A stretch of DNA of 64,000 bases. It comes from Hordeum vulgare subsp. vulgare (Eukaryota; Streptophyta; Magnoliopsida; Poales; Poaceae). A model generated the notes under the pieces. The model saw only the letters and a program-made list of their open reading frames with translations, did no database searches and was not told where the DNA came from. This document shows, piece by piece, positions 34,007-46,332 of the stretch. Position 1 is the stretch's first letter. The number at the start of each line of letters is the position of its first letter. Where the stretch lies: contig NC_058522.1 in NCBI RefSeq assembly GCF_904849725.1, forward strand, positions 433,161,529-433,225,528. Reading direction: 5' to 3'. Position numbers and translations under genes: made by a program.

Positions 34007-35768
34007 TGTTGGGTAACGTAGCATAAATTCAAAATTTTCCTACGCATATTCAGATCTTCCTATGGAGAGACCAGCAATGAGAGAGGGGTAAGAGCATCTT
34101 CATACCTTTGAAGATCGCTAAGCGGAAGCGTTGCTAGAACGCGGTTGATGGAGTCGTACTCGCAGCGATTCCGATCTAGTGCCGAACAACGGCACCTCCG
34201 CGTTCAACACACGTGCAGCCCGGTGACGTCTCCCACACCTTGATCCAGCAAGGAGGAGGGAGAGGTTGGGGAAGAACTCCAGCAACACGACGGCGTGGTG
34301 TCGATGGAGAGACGGGGTATCCCGGCAGGGCTTCGCCAAGCACCGGCAGAGAGGAGGAGGAAGAAGAGCAGGGCTGCGCCGAGAGAGAGGGAAAAACCGT
34401 GTGTCTCAATGGCCAAAAGTGCCCGATATATATAGGGGGAGGGGAGAGGGGGTGCCACCCCTAGGTTTCCCACCCTAGGGGGTGCGGCAGCCCCCCCAGA
34501 TGGGAGGTGCGGCAGCCAGAAGGGGAGGAGGGGGTGGCGCACCATCTGGTGGGCCTTAGGCCCACCTGGCCTAGGGTTTGCCCCCCCATTTCTCTCCCTT
34601 GCGCTATGGGCTGAGTGGGGAGGCGCACCAGCCCACCTAGGGGCTGGTTCCCACCCCCACTTGGCCCACCTTATCTCTCGGGGTCGTTGCCCCCCTTCGG
34701 TGGTCCCCCGGGGCCACCTCCGGTGGTCCCGGTGGTCCCGGTACGTTACCTGTGATGCCCGAAACACTTCCGGTATCCGAAACCATCCGTCCTATATATC
34801 AATCTTTACCTCCGGACCATTCCGGAGATCCTCGTGACGTCCGGGATCTCATCCGGGACTCCGAACAACTTTTGGTAACCTCGTATAACAATTCCCTATA
34901 ACCCTAGCGCCATCGAACCTTAAGTGTGTAGACCCTACGGGTTCGGGAGACACGCAGACATGACCGAGACACCTCTCTGGCCAATAACCATCAGCGGGGT
35001 CTGAATACCCATGGTGGCTCCCACTAGCTCCACGATGATCTCATCGGATGAACCATGATGTCAAGGATTCAATCAATCCCGTATACGATTCCCTTTGTCT
35101 GTCGGTATAGAACTTGCCCGAGATTCGATCGTCGGTATACCTATACCTTGTTCAATCTCGTTACTGGTAAGTCTCTTTACTCGTTCCGTAGCACGTCATC
35201 GTGTGACTAACTCCTTAGTCACATTGATATCATGATGATGTTCTACCGAGTGGGCTCAGAGATACCTCTCCGTCTCACGAAGTGACAAATCTCGATCTCG
35301 ATTCGTGCCAACCCAACAGACACTTTCAGAGGTACCTGTAGTGCACCTTTATAGTCACCCAGTTACGTTGTGACGTTTGATACACCCAAAGCACTCCTAC
35401 GGTATCCGGGAGTTGCACAATCTCACGGTCGAAGGAAAAGATACTTGACATTAGAAAAGCATTAGCATACGAACAATACAATCTAGTGCTAGGCTTAGGA
35501 TTGGGTCTCGTCCATCACATCATTCTCCCAATGATGTGATCCCGTTATCAATGACATCTAATGCCCATGATCAGGAAACCATGATCATCTATTGACTAAC
35601 GAGCTAGCCAATTAGAGGCTTGCTAGGGACACATTGTGATCTATTTATTCACACATGTATTACTGTTTCCTGTTAATACAATTATAGCATGAACAATAGA
35701 CGATTATCATGAACAACGAAATATGATAATAACCATTTTATTATTGCCTCTAGGGCATATTTCCAACA
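34007..35768 (-). repeat. 3' LTR of minus-strand Angela-type element
   Basis: 1,762 bp with canonical ends (TGTTGG and CCAACA as seen on plus). A TATA box is at 34427-34434 on the minus strand. Confidence 0.95.
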
Positions 35769-35800
35769 GTCTCCCACTTGCACTAGAGTCAATAATCTAG

Positions 35801-38800
35801 TTACATTGTGATGTATCGAACACCCATAGCATCATGGTGTTGATCATGTTTTGCTCGTGGAAGAGGTTTAGTCAACGGGTCTGCAATATTCAGATCCGTG
35901 TGTACTTTACAAATATCTATCACTCCACTCTGGACATGGTCCTGGATGGAGTTGTAGCGGCGCTTGATGTGCTTCGTCTTCCGGTGAAACCTGGGCTCAT
36001 TGGCTATGGCAATGGCTCGAGTGTTATCACAGAAGAGTGTCATAGGACCCGACGCGCTTGGAACCACTCCAAGGTCGGTGATGAGCTCCTTCATCCAAAT
36101 TCCTTCATGAGCCGCTTCTGAAGCAGCTATGTACTCCGCTTCACATGTAGATGCTGCCACGACTTCTTGCTTGCTGCTGCACCAGCTCACTGCCCCACCA
36201 TTCAACACATATACGTATCCGGTCTGTGACTTAGAGTCATCCGGATCTGTGTCGAAGCTAGCGTCGACGTAACCCTTTACGATGAGCTCTTCGTCACCTC
36301 CATAAACGAGAAACATTTCCTTAGTCCTCTTCAGGTACTTAAGGGCATTCTTGACCGCTGTCCAGTGTTCCATGCCTGGATCACTTTGGTACCTCCCTAC
36401 CAAACTTATGGCAAGGTTTATATCAGGTCTGGTACACAACATGGCATACATTAGAGAGCCCACGGCTGAAGCGTAGGGGACAAACTCATCTTCTCTCTAT
36501 CTGCTGCCGTGGTCGGCGACTGAGTCTTACTCAATCTCATACCTTGCAAAACTGGCAAGAACCCTTTCTTTGAGTTTTCCGTATTGAACTTCTTCAATAT
36601 CTTGTCAAGGTATGTACTTTGCGAAAGACCTATGAGGCGTCTCGATCTATCTCTATAGATCTTGATGCCTAATATGTATGCAGCTTCTCCAAGGTCCTTC
36701 ATTGAAAAACTCTTGTTCAAATAGGCCTTTATGCTCTCCAACATCTCTATATTATTCCCCATCAATAATATGTCATCCACATATAGTATGAGGAAAGCTA
36801 CAGAGCTCCCACTCACTTTCTTGTACAGACAGGCTTCTCCGTAAACCTGTATGAACCCAAACGCTTTAATCACCTCATTAAAGCGAATGTTCCAACTCCG
36901 AGATGCTTGCACCAGCCCATAGATGAAGCGCTGGAGCTTGCGCACTTTGTTAGCACCCTTAGGGTCAACAAAACCTTCTGGTTGCATCATATACAACTCT
37001 TCCTTAAGGTTCCCGTTAAGGAACTCTGTTTTGACGTCCATTTGCCAAATTTCATAATCATAAAAGGCGGCAATTGCTAACATGATTCGAACTGATTTTA
37101 GCTTCGCTACGGGAGAGAAAGTCTCTTTGTAGTCAACTCCTTGAATTTGTCGAAAACCCTTTGCGACAAGTCGAGCTTTGTAAACGGTTACATTACCGTT
37201 TTCATCAGTCTTCTTCTTGAAGATCCATTAATTTTCTATGGCTCGCCGGTCATCGGGCACTCCACCAAAGTCCATACTTTATTCTCATACATGGATCCTA
37301 TCTCGGATTTCATAGCCTCAAGCCATTTGTTGGAATCCGGGCCCGCCATTGCTTCTTCATAGTTCGAAGGTTCACCGTTGTCTAACAACATGATTTCCAT
37401 CACAGGGTTGCCGTACCACTCTGGTGCGGAGCGTGCCCTTGTGGACCTTCGCGGTTCAGTAGTAACTTGATCCGAAGCTTCATGATCATCATCATTAACT
37501 TCCTCTTCAGTCGGTGTAGGCGCCACAGGAACAACTTCCCGCGCTGCGCTACTTTCCTGTTCGAGAGGGGGTGTAATTACCTCATCAAGTTCTACCTTCC
37601 TCCCACTTACTTCTTTCGAGAAAAACTCTTTCCCTAGAAAGGATCCGTTCTTGGCAACAAAGGTTTTACCTTCGGATCTAAGATAGAAGGTATACCCAAT
37701 AGTTTCCTTAGGGTATCCTATGAATACGCATTTCTCCTCTTTGGGTTCGAGCTTTTCTGGTTGAAGTTTCTTCACATAAGCATCGCAGCCCCAAACTTTA
37801 AGAAACGACAACTTAGGTTTCTTGCCAAACCATAGTTCATACGGTGTCGTCTCAACAGATTTAGACGGTGCCCTATTTAAAGTGAATGCTGCAGTTTATA
37901 ATGCGTATCCCCAAAATGATAGCGGTAAGTCGGTGAGAGACATCATAGATCGTACCATATCTAATAAAGTGCGATTACGACGTTCAGACACTCCGTTGCG
38001 CTGCGGTGTGCCAGGCGGCGTCAGTTGTGAAACGATTCCACACTTCCTTAGGTGTGTGCCAAACTCGTGACTCAAATATTCTCCTCCACGATCAGATCGT
38101 AGACATTTAATTTTTCTGTCACGTTGATTCTCAACCTCACTCTGAAATTCCTTGAACTTTTCAAACGTCTCAGATTTGTGCTTCATCAAGTAGATATACC
38201 CATACCTACTCAAATCATCGGTGAGAGCGAGAACATAACGATAACCACCGCGAGCTTCAACGTTCATTGGACCACACACATCAGTATGTATTATTCCCAA
38301 TAAGTCGGTTGCTCTCTCCATTATTCCTGAGAATGGAGTCTTAGTCATCTTGCCCATGAGGCACGGTTCGCATGTGTCAAATGATTCAAAGTCAAGAGAC
38401 TCTAATAGTCCATCAGTATGGAGCTTCTTCATGCGCTTAACGCCAATATGACCAAGGCGGCAGTGCCACAAGTATGTGGGACTATCATTATCAACTTTGC
38501 ATCTTTTGGTACTCACACTATGAATATGTGTAACATCACGATCGAGATTCATCAAGAATAAACCATTCACCAGCGGAGCATGACCATAAAACATATCACT
38601 CATATAAATAGAACAACCATTATTCTCTGACTTAAATGAGTAGCCGTCTCGCATTAAGCAAGACCCTGATACAATGTTCATGCTTAAAGCTGGTACTAAA
38701 TAACAATTATTAAGGTTTAAAACTAATCCCGACGGTAGATGTAGAGGTAGCGTGCCGACGGCGATCACATCGACCTTTGAACCATTCCCGACGCGCATCG

Positions 38801-39782
38801 TCACCTCGTCCTTGGCCAGTCTCCGCTTATTCCGCAGTTCCTGCTTTGAGTTGCAAATGTGAGCAACAACACCGGTATCAAATACCCAGGAGCTACTACG
38901 ACCGCTGGTAAGGTACACATCAATAACATGTATATCACATATACCTTTAACGTTGCCGGCCTTCTTGTCCGCTAAGTATTTGGGGCAGTTCCGCTTCCAG
39001 TGACCCGTTCCCTTGCAATAGAAGCACTCAGTCTCAGGCTTGGGTCCGTTCTTTTTCTTCTTCCCGGCATCTGGCTTACCGGGCGCGGCAACAGCTTTGC
39101 CGTCTTTCTTGAAGTTCTTCTTACCCTTGCCTTTCTTGAAACTAGTGGTCTTGTTGACCATCAACACTTGATGCTCTTTCTTGATTTCTACTTCTGCAGA
39201 CTTGATCATCGAGTACAACTCGGGAATGGTCTTCTCCATCCCTTGCATGTTGTAGTTAAGCACAAAGCCTTTGTAGCTTGGTGGGAGAGACTGGAGGATT
39301 CTGTCAATTATAGCATCATTCGGAAGTTCGACTCCAAGTGAAGTCAGACGACCGTGTAACCCAGACATTTTGAGTATGTGCTCACTGACAGAACTGTTCT
39401 CCTCCATCTTACAGCTAAAGAACTTGTCAGAGACTTCATATCTCTCGACACGGGCATGAGCTTGAAAAACTAGCTTCAGCTCCTGGAACATCTCATATGC
39501 CCCGTGTTGCTCAAAACACCTTTGGAGCCCCGTTTCTAAACTGTATAACATGCCACACCTGACCAGAGAGTAGTCATCACTCCGCGTTTGCCAGACGTTC
39601 AGAATGTCCTGGGCTGCTGCGGGAGCGGGAGGGTCACCTAGCGGTGCATTAAGGACATAAGCCTTTTTAGCTGCTTCAAGGATGAGCTTCAAGTTGCGAA
39701 CCCAGTCCGCATAGTTGCTACCATCATCTTTCAGCTTGTTTTTCTCTAGGAATGCGTTGAAGTTGAGGTTGACGTTGGACAT
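35801..39782 (-). pseudogene. Angela-type gag-pol polyprotein with four disabling lesions
   Basis: It starts at ATG 39782 and ends at TAA 35801. Gag, an intact CCHC zinc knuckle, protease (Asp-Thr-Gly), GAG-pre-integrase and the integrase catalytic region are open for 628 codons. The lesions are TAA at 37896-37898 (GAA in the sister copy), a one-base deletion near 37262, TAA at 37228-37230 (AAA in the sister copy) and a one-base deletion near 36482. The RT Tyr-Val-Asp-Asp motif (about 36779) and the RNase H region are still recognisable downstream in shifted frames. The codon that is TGA in the plus-strand sister is a normal Arg codon here. Confidence 0.94.
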
Positions 39783-41036
39783 CTACAATATTTATAAAGA
39801 CAACTTTTGGACTAAGTTCATGACAATTAAGTTCATTTAATCAAATTAAGTATGAACTCCCACTTAAATCGACATCCCTCTAGTCATCTAAGTGATACAT
39901 GATCCATGTTGACTAACCCGTGTCCGATCATCACGTGAGACGGACTAGTCACCATGGTGAGCAACTTCATGCTGATCGTATTCAACCATACGACTCATGT
40001 TCGACCTTTCGGTCTCTTGTATTCGAGGTCATGTCTGTACATGCTAAGCTCGTCGAGTTAACCTAGGTGTTTCGCGTGTGTAAATCTGGCTTACACCCGT
40101 TGTATGCGAACGTTAGAATCTATCACACTCGATCATCACATGGTGCTTCGAGACAACGAACCTTCGCAACGGTGCACACTTAGGGGAATACGTTCTCGAA
40201 ATTTTAAGAGGGATCATCTTATTATGCTACCATCGTTCTAAGCAATAAGATGTAAAACATGATAAACATCACAATGCAATCATATAGTGACATGATATGG
40301 CCATTATCATCTTTGCTCTTTCGATCTCCATCTTCAGGCATCGCATGATCATCATCGTCACCGGCGTGACACCATGATCTCCATCATCATGATCTCCATC
40401 ATCGTGTCTCCGTGAAGTCGTCACGCCAACTACTACTATCACTATTACTATAGCTAACCGTTAGCAATGAAGTAAAAGTAGTAAGCACACGGCGTCGCAT
40501 CTCATACAATAAATTAAGACAACTCCTATGGCTCCTGCCGGTTGTCATACTCATCGACATGCAAGTCGTGAAACCTATTACAATAACATGATCATCTCAT
40601 ACATCATACATGCAACATCACAACTTTGGCTATATCACATCACATGTCAAACCCTGCAAAAACAAGTTAGACGTCCTCTAATTGTTGTTGCAAGTTTTAG
40701 GTGGCTGATTTGGGTTTCTAGCAAGAACGCCTTCTTACCTACGTGACAGCCACAACGATAATATGCCAAAGCTATTTACCCTTTATAAGGACCCTTTTCA
40801 TCAAATCCAATCCGACTAGAGTGGGAGAGACAGACACCCGCTAGCCACCTTTATGCACGGTGTGCATGTATGTCGGTGGAACCAGTCTCACGTAAGCGTA
40901 CGTGTAAAGTCGGTCCGGGCCGCTTCATCCCACAATACCGCCGGAAAATAATAAGACTAGTAGCGGCAAGCAAATTGACAAATCATCGCCCACAACTTTT
41001 GTGTTCTACTCGTGCATAGAATCTACGCATAGAAAA
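39783..41036 (-). other. Untranslated leader of minus-strand Angela-type element
   Basis: This is the reverse counterpart of 5983-7236, with the same short repeats and no supported ORF. Confidence 0.75.
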
Positions 41037-41052
41037 CCTGGCTCGGATGCCA
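41037..41052 (-). other. Primer-binding site
   Basis: Reads TGGCATCCGAGCCAGG on the minus strand, one base inside the 5' LTR. It is identical to the site at 5967-5982. Confidence 0.8.
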
Positions 41053-41053
41053 C

Positions 41054-42813
41054 TGTAGGGTAACGTAGCATAAATTCAAATTTTTCCTACGCATATTCAG
41101 ATCTTCCTATGGAGAGACCAGCAAGGAGAGAGGGTTAAGAGCATCTTCATACCTTTGAAGATCGCTAAGCGGAAGCGTTGCTAGAACGCGGTTGATGGAG
41201 TCGTACTCGCAGCGATTCCGATCTAGTGCCGAACAACGGCACCTCCGCGTTCAACACACGTGCAGCCCGGTGACGTCTCCCACACCTTGATCCAGCAAGG
41301 AGGAGGGAGAGGTTGGGGAAGAACTCCAGCAACACGACGGCATGGTGTCGATGGAGAGACGGGGTCTCCCGGCAGGGCTTCGCCAAGCACCGGCACAAAG
41401 GAGGAGGAAGAAGAGCAGGGCTGCGCCGAGAGAGGGAAAAACCGTGTGTCTCAATGGCCAAAAGTGCCTGATATATATAGGGGGAGGGGAGAGGGGGTGC
41501 CACCCCTAGGGTTCCCACCCTAGGGGGTGCGGCAGCCCCCCCAGATGGGAGGTGCGGCGGCCAGAAGGGGAGGAGGGGGTGGCGCACCATCTGGTGGGCC
41601 ATAGGCCCACCTGGCCTAGGGTTTGCCCCCCCTTTTCTCTCCCTTGCGCTATGGGCTGAGTGGGGAGGCGCACCAGCCCACCTAGGGGCTGGTTCCCACC
41701 CCCACTTGGCCCACCTTATCTTCCGGGGTCGTTGCCCCCCTTCGGTGGTCCCCCGGGGCCACCTCTGGTGGTCCCGGTGGTCCCGGTACGTTACCGGTGA
41801 TGCCCGAAACACTTCCGGTATCCGAAACCATCCGTCCTATATATCAATATTTACCTCCAGACCATTCCGGAGCTCCTCGTGATGTCCGGGATCTCATCCG
41901 GGACTCCGAACAACTTTCGGTAACCTCGTATAACAATTCCCTATAACCCTAGCGTCATCGAACCTTAAGTGTGTAGACCCTACGGGTTCGGGAGACAGGC
42001 AGACATGACCGAGACACCTCTCTGGCCAATAACCATCAGCGGGGTCTGGATACCCATGGTGGCTCCCACTAGCTCCATGATGATCTCATCAGATGAACCA
42101 CGATGTCAAGGATTCAATCAATCCCGTATACGATTCCCTTTGTCTGTCGGTATAGAACTTGCCCGAGATTCGATCGTCGGTATACCTATACCTTGTTCAA
42201 TCTCGTTACCGGTAAGTCTCTTTACTCGTTCCGTAGCACGTCATCGTGTGACTAACTCCTTAGTCACATTGAGCTCATGATGATGTTCTACCGAGTGGGC
42301 CCAGAGATACCTCTCCGTCTCACGGAGTGACAAATCCCGATCTCGATTCGTGCCAACCCAACAGACACTTTCGGCGGTACCCGTAGTGCACCTTTATAGT
42401 CACACTTTTACGTTGTGACGTTTGATACACCCAAAGCACTCCTACGGTATCCGGGAGTTGCACAATCTCACAGTCGAAGGAAAAGATACTTGACATTAGA
42501 AAAGCATTAGCATACGAACAATACGATCTAGTGCTAGGCTTAGGATTGGGTCTCGTCCATCACATCATTCTCCCAATGATGTGATCCTGTTATCAATGAC
42601 ATCTAATGCCCATGATCAGGAAACCATGATCATCTATTGACTAACGAGCTAGCCAACTAGAGGCTTGCTAGGGACACATTGTGATCTATTTATTCACACA
42701 TGTATTACTGTTTCCTGTTAATACAATTATAGCATGAACAATAGACGATTATCATGAACAAGGAAATATGATAATAACCATTTTATTATTGCCTCTAGGG
42801 CATATTTCCAACA
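41054..42813 (-). repeat. 5' LTR of minus-strand Angela-type element
   Basis: 1,760 bp. The inner end reads TGTAGGG on plus instead of TGTTGGG, a point change in the terminal inverted repeat. A TATA box is at 41472-41479. Confidence 0.94.
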
Positions 42814-42818
42814 TCAAG
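42814..42818. repeat. Target site duplication TCAAG, right copy
   Basis: This is the partner of 34002-34006. Confidence 0.95.
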
Positions 42819-44222
42819 GGGATCCAACGAGACTACTTGCCTCATCCATGGTGTGTGTGACCTTGATTCCCCTAATATGTTCCAATCTACGCTAGAGCTA
42901 GGATGTCCCCAAATCCCCTTGCTCTTGTGGTCCACAACTTCCAATAAAGTTTGCCATGAATTTTGGAAAGCGCGTTGTAGGGATAATAATTTTATTATGG
43001 AGTGTTGTAGTGCAGAATGCGCTGACATTATGGGGTTTTTGTTGACTACTTACTTGCACATATCAATTATCTAAAACTTAGTTATTCATTTGCATGTACG
43101 CAATGAGTTTTTCTAAGAAATCAGGGAGCATTCATCATTCCAAATTTGTTGGGCTCAATGACTACTTATTGGTATATGGACTAAGTAATGACTTCATTAG
43201 TTTTGTTATCTTCAATATTGACAGGTTGCCTGAAGTTTCTTAGCCCAAACTTGAAATTTCGTGAAGGCTTGGGACTTGATGTTCTGGTTATTGGAGCATA
43301 TATACATGTGATTGCAATGACTTGTGACAAAGTAGGTCTGCTATGTCGCTTTTCAAGATCAGGTCACGAAATCAACACAATAAGTTGGAAGAAAACTAGA
43401 AGCAATATAATGGTATGTGTCCATGTAATCTGGAAGCATCTATGGTACGAAAGTAGTGTTAAAGGTTATGACCTTTCTCTATAAATTTCTCTTGCGTACC
43501 TGTTTTGACAACACAACAGATGGTGCAAAAGGATATGGGCCATGTGTACAATCACCTATAGTGAGCTATCTGGCCTACACTATTTTTATTTTCAATTTTC
43601 AATTATAGTGATAAATATGTAGCTTTCTTGTGATGTTGTAATTATTGTATTGCATTTTTTAGTGAGATCGAGTATTTGTTATAAAAAAATTGTACTCTTT
43701 CTTGATTCACTTTGGTCAATTTCTCTATTCAACGTTTTTGTGTTCTAGAGAACACAACACTATTGAAAAAATTGAACCGCTAAATTAGTGTTGTCCCCAT
43801 GAAATTGGCTCTGTTGAATTTGCTAGAAGCATAGGTTTGTAGAGGCGTGGGATCTGCGGGGAGGCGCCATGCGACAACGTAGGTGGAGAAGGTCGGTGTC
43901 GTGGGCTCGTGGCCCTCGTGGGAGACGGGCTCATGTCCAACATGGTGGCATTCTGGCGCATGGTGGCTGCGCTGGAGGAGAACGGTGGCGGTGGCGCCAC
44001 CAAGCTGGAGGGTGTCGGCAGGGAGGTGGCTCAGAGGGAGCTTCAGTCTCACTAGACGCTTCATACGAACATGCTGATTAGTTTAGACAATTTATTTTTT
44101 GCACACGGCTAAGATTTCCGATAGTACTTAAAGAATCTAAATCCATGTTCTTATTTGATTGAAGGCAGCAAAATTGGTTTCAATGCTTGTGCTTCTATAC
44201 AGTGAAAAAATAAAGGGATGAC
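42819..44222. other. Unassigned stretch between two retrotransposons
   Basis: It is mostly AT-rich. A 98-aa plus ORF (43188-43484) and a GC-rich patch (43850-44055) are present. In the patch, one frame ends in a plausible 44-residue C-terminus (Met-Ser-Asn-Met-Val-Ala-Phe-Trp start, Gly-rich middle). I recognise no family, and it may contain gene fragments. Confidence 0.4.
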
Positions 44223-44453
44223 CACTACTAGAATAAGGCTCACTGCCGACGGCCTGGTCGGATACGCCGATGTTCGTGATCCCGAAGGTGCTATGCCGAC
44301 GGTGGCCGTCGATACACCCCTACGCCGACGCCATATGGCCCTACGCTGATGGGCATCAACCATCGGCATAGCCACTCATTCCGGTAGTCGATATGATTGT
44401 AGTTTGGACTTTGGAACCGTGCACATGCTTGGATCAGACAAAGAGTAAGTAAA
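44223..44453 (+). mobile_element. CACTA-type transposon end
   Basis: CACTACTAGAATAAGGC is followed by several GCCGACGG and CGTCGGC-like subterminal motifs, as in grass CACTA (En/Spm) elements. A 3-bp target duplication cannot be confirmed because the other end was not found. The BARE-like element inserted at 44459 interrupts it. Confidence 0.5.
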
Positions 44454-44458
44454 GATAC
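44454..44458. repeat. Target site duplication GATAC, left copy
   Basis: GATAC is repeated at 53393-53397. Confidence 0.95.
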
Positions 44459-46280
44459 TGTTGGGGAACGTCGCAAGGGAAACAAAAATTTTCCTATGCG
44501 CACGAAGACCTATCATGGTGATGTCCATCTACGAGAGGGGATGAGTGATCTACGTACCCTTGTAGATCGTACAGCAGAAGCGTTAGAGAACGCGGTTGAT
44601 GTAGTGGAACGTCCTCACGTCCCTCGATCCGCCCCGCGAACAATCCCGCGATCAGTCCCACGATCTAGTACCGAACGGACGGCACCTCCGCGTTCAGCAC
44701 ACGTACAGCTCGACGATGATCTCGGCCTTCTTGATCCAGCAAGAGAGACGGAGAGGTAGAAGAGTTCTCCGGCAGCGTGACGGCGCTCCGGAGGTTGGTG
44801 ATGACCTTGTCTCAGCAGGGCTCCGCCCGAGCTCCGCAGAAACACGATCTAGAGGAAAAACTATGGAGGTATGTGGTCGGGTAGCCGTGAGAAAGTCGTC
44901 TCAAATCTGCCCTAAAAGCCCCATATATATAGGAGGAGGGAGGGGGACCTTGCCTTGGGGTCCAAGGGATCCCCAAGGGGTCGGCCGAGCAAGGGGGGAG
45001 GACTCTCCCCCCCAAACCGAGTCCTACTTGGTTTGGTGGGAGGGAGTCCTTCCCCTTTCCCACTTCTTCCTTTTTTTTTCTTTCCTTTGATTTTTTCTTC
45101 CTTGGCGCATAGGGGATTGGTGGGCTGTCCCACCAGCCCACTAAGGGCTGGTGTGACCCCCCCAAATACCTATGGGCTTCCCCGGAGTGGGTTGCCCCCC
45201 TCCGGTGAACTCCCGGAACCCATTCGTCATTCCCGGTACATTTCCGGTAACTCCAAAAACCTTCCGGTAATCAAATGAGGTCATCCTATATATCAATCTT
45301 CGTTTCCGGACCATTCCGGAAACCCTCGTGACGTCCGTGATCTCATCCGGGACTCCGAACAACATTCGGTAACCAACCATATAACTCAAATACGCATAAA
45401 ACAACGTCGAACCTTAAGTGTGCAGACCCTGCGGGTTCGAGAACTATGTAGACATGACCCGAGAGACTCCTCGGTCAATATCCAATAGCGGGACCTGGAT
45501 GCCCATATTGGATCCTACATATTCTACGAAGATCTTATCGTTTGAACCTCAGTGCCAAGGATTCGTATAATCCCGTATGTCATTCCCTTTGTCCTTCGGT
45601 ATGTTACTTGCCCGAGATTCGATCGTCAGTATCCGTATACCTATTTCAACCTCGTTTATCGGCAAGTCTCTTTACTCGTTCCGTAATACAAGATCCCGCA
45701 ACTTACACTAAGTTACATTGCTTGCAAGGCTTATGTGTGATGTTGTATTACCGAGTGGGCCCCGAGATACCTCTCCGTCACACGGAGTGACAAATCCCAG
45801 TCTTGATCCATACTAACTCAACTAACACCTTCGGAGATACTTGTAGAGCATCTTTATAGTCACCCAGTTACGTTGCGACGTTTGATACACACAAAGCATT
45901 CCTCCGGTGTCAGTGAGTTATATGATCTCATGGTCATAGGAATAAATACTTGACACGCAGAAAACAGTAGCAACAAAATAACACGATCAACATGCTACGT
46001 CTATTAGTTTGGGTCCAGTCCATCACGTGATTCTCCTAATGACGTGATCCAGTTATCAAGCAACAACACCTTGTTCATAATCAGAAGACACTGACTATCA
46101 TCGATCAACTGGCTAGCCAACTAGAGGCATGCTAGGGACGGTGTTTTGTCTATCTATCCACACATGTAAATGAGTCTTCATTCAATACAATTATAGCATG
46201 GATAATAAACTATTATCTTGATACAAGAATTATAATAATAACTATACATTTATTATTGCCTCTAGGGCATAATTCCAACA
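44459..46280 (-). repeat. 3' LTR of BARE-like element, 1,822 bp
   Basis: The ends on plus are TGTTGGGGAACG and ATTCCAACA. A TATA box is at 44924-44931 on the minus strand. Confidence 0.95.
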
Positions 46281-46332
46281 GTCTCCCACTTGCACTAGAG
46301 TCAATAATCTAGCCCTCACATCACCATGTGAA

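Larger units (their letters stand above)
34007..42813 (-). mobile_element. Complete Angela-type Ty1-copia element, minus strand, 8,807 bp
   Basis: On the plus strand the order is 3' LTR 34007-35768, polypurine tract 35769-35780, coding region 35801-39782, leader 39783-41036, primer-binding site 41037-41052 and 5' LTR 41054-42813, with TSD TCAAG. It belongs to the same family as the plus-strand element at 4203. Its LTRs differ at roughly forty positions by eye (about 2-2.5%), and the polyprotein has four lesions, so it is clearly older than that copy. Confidence 0.95.
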
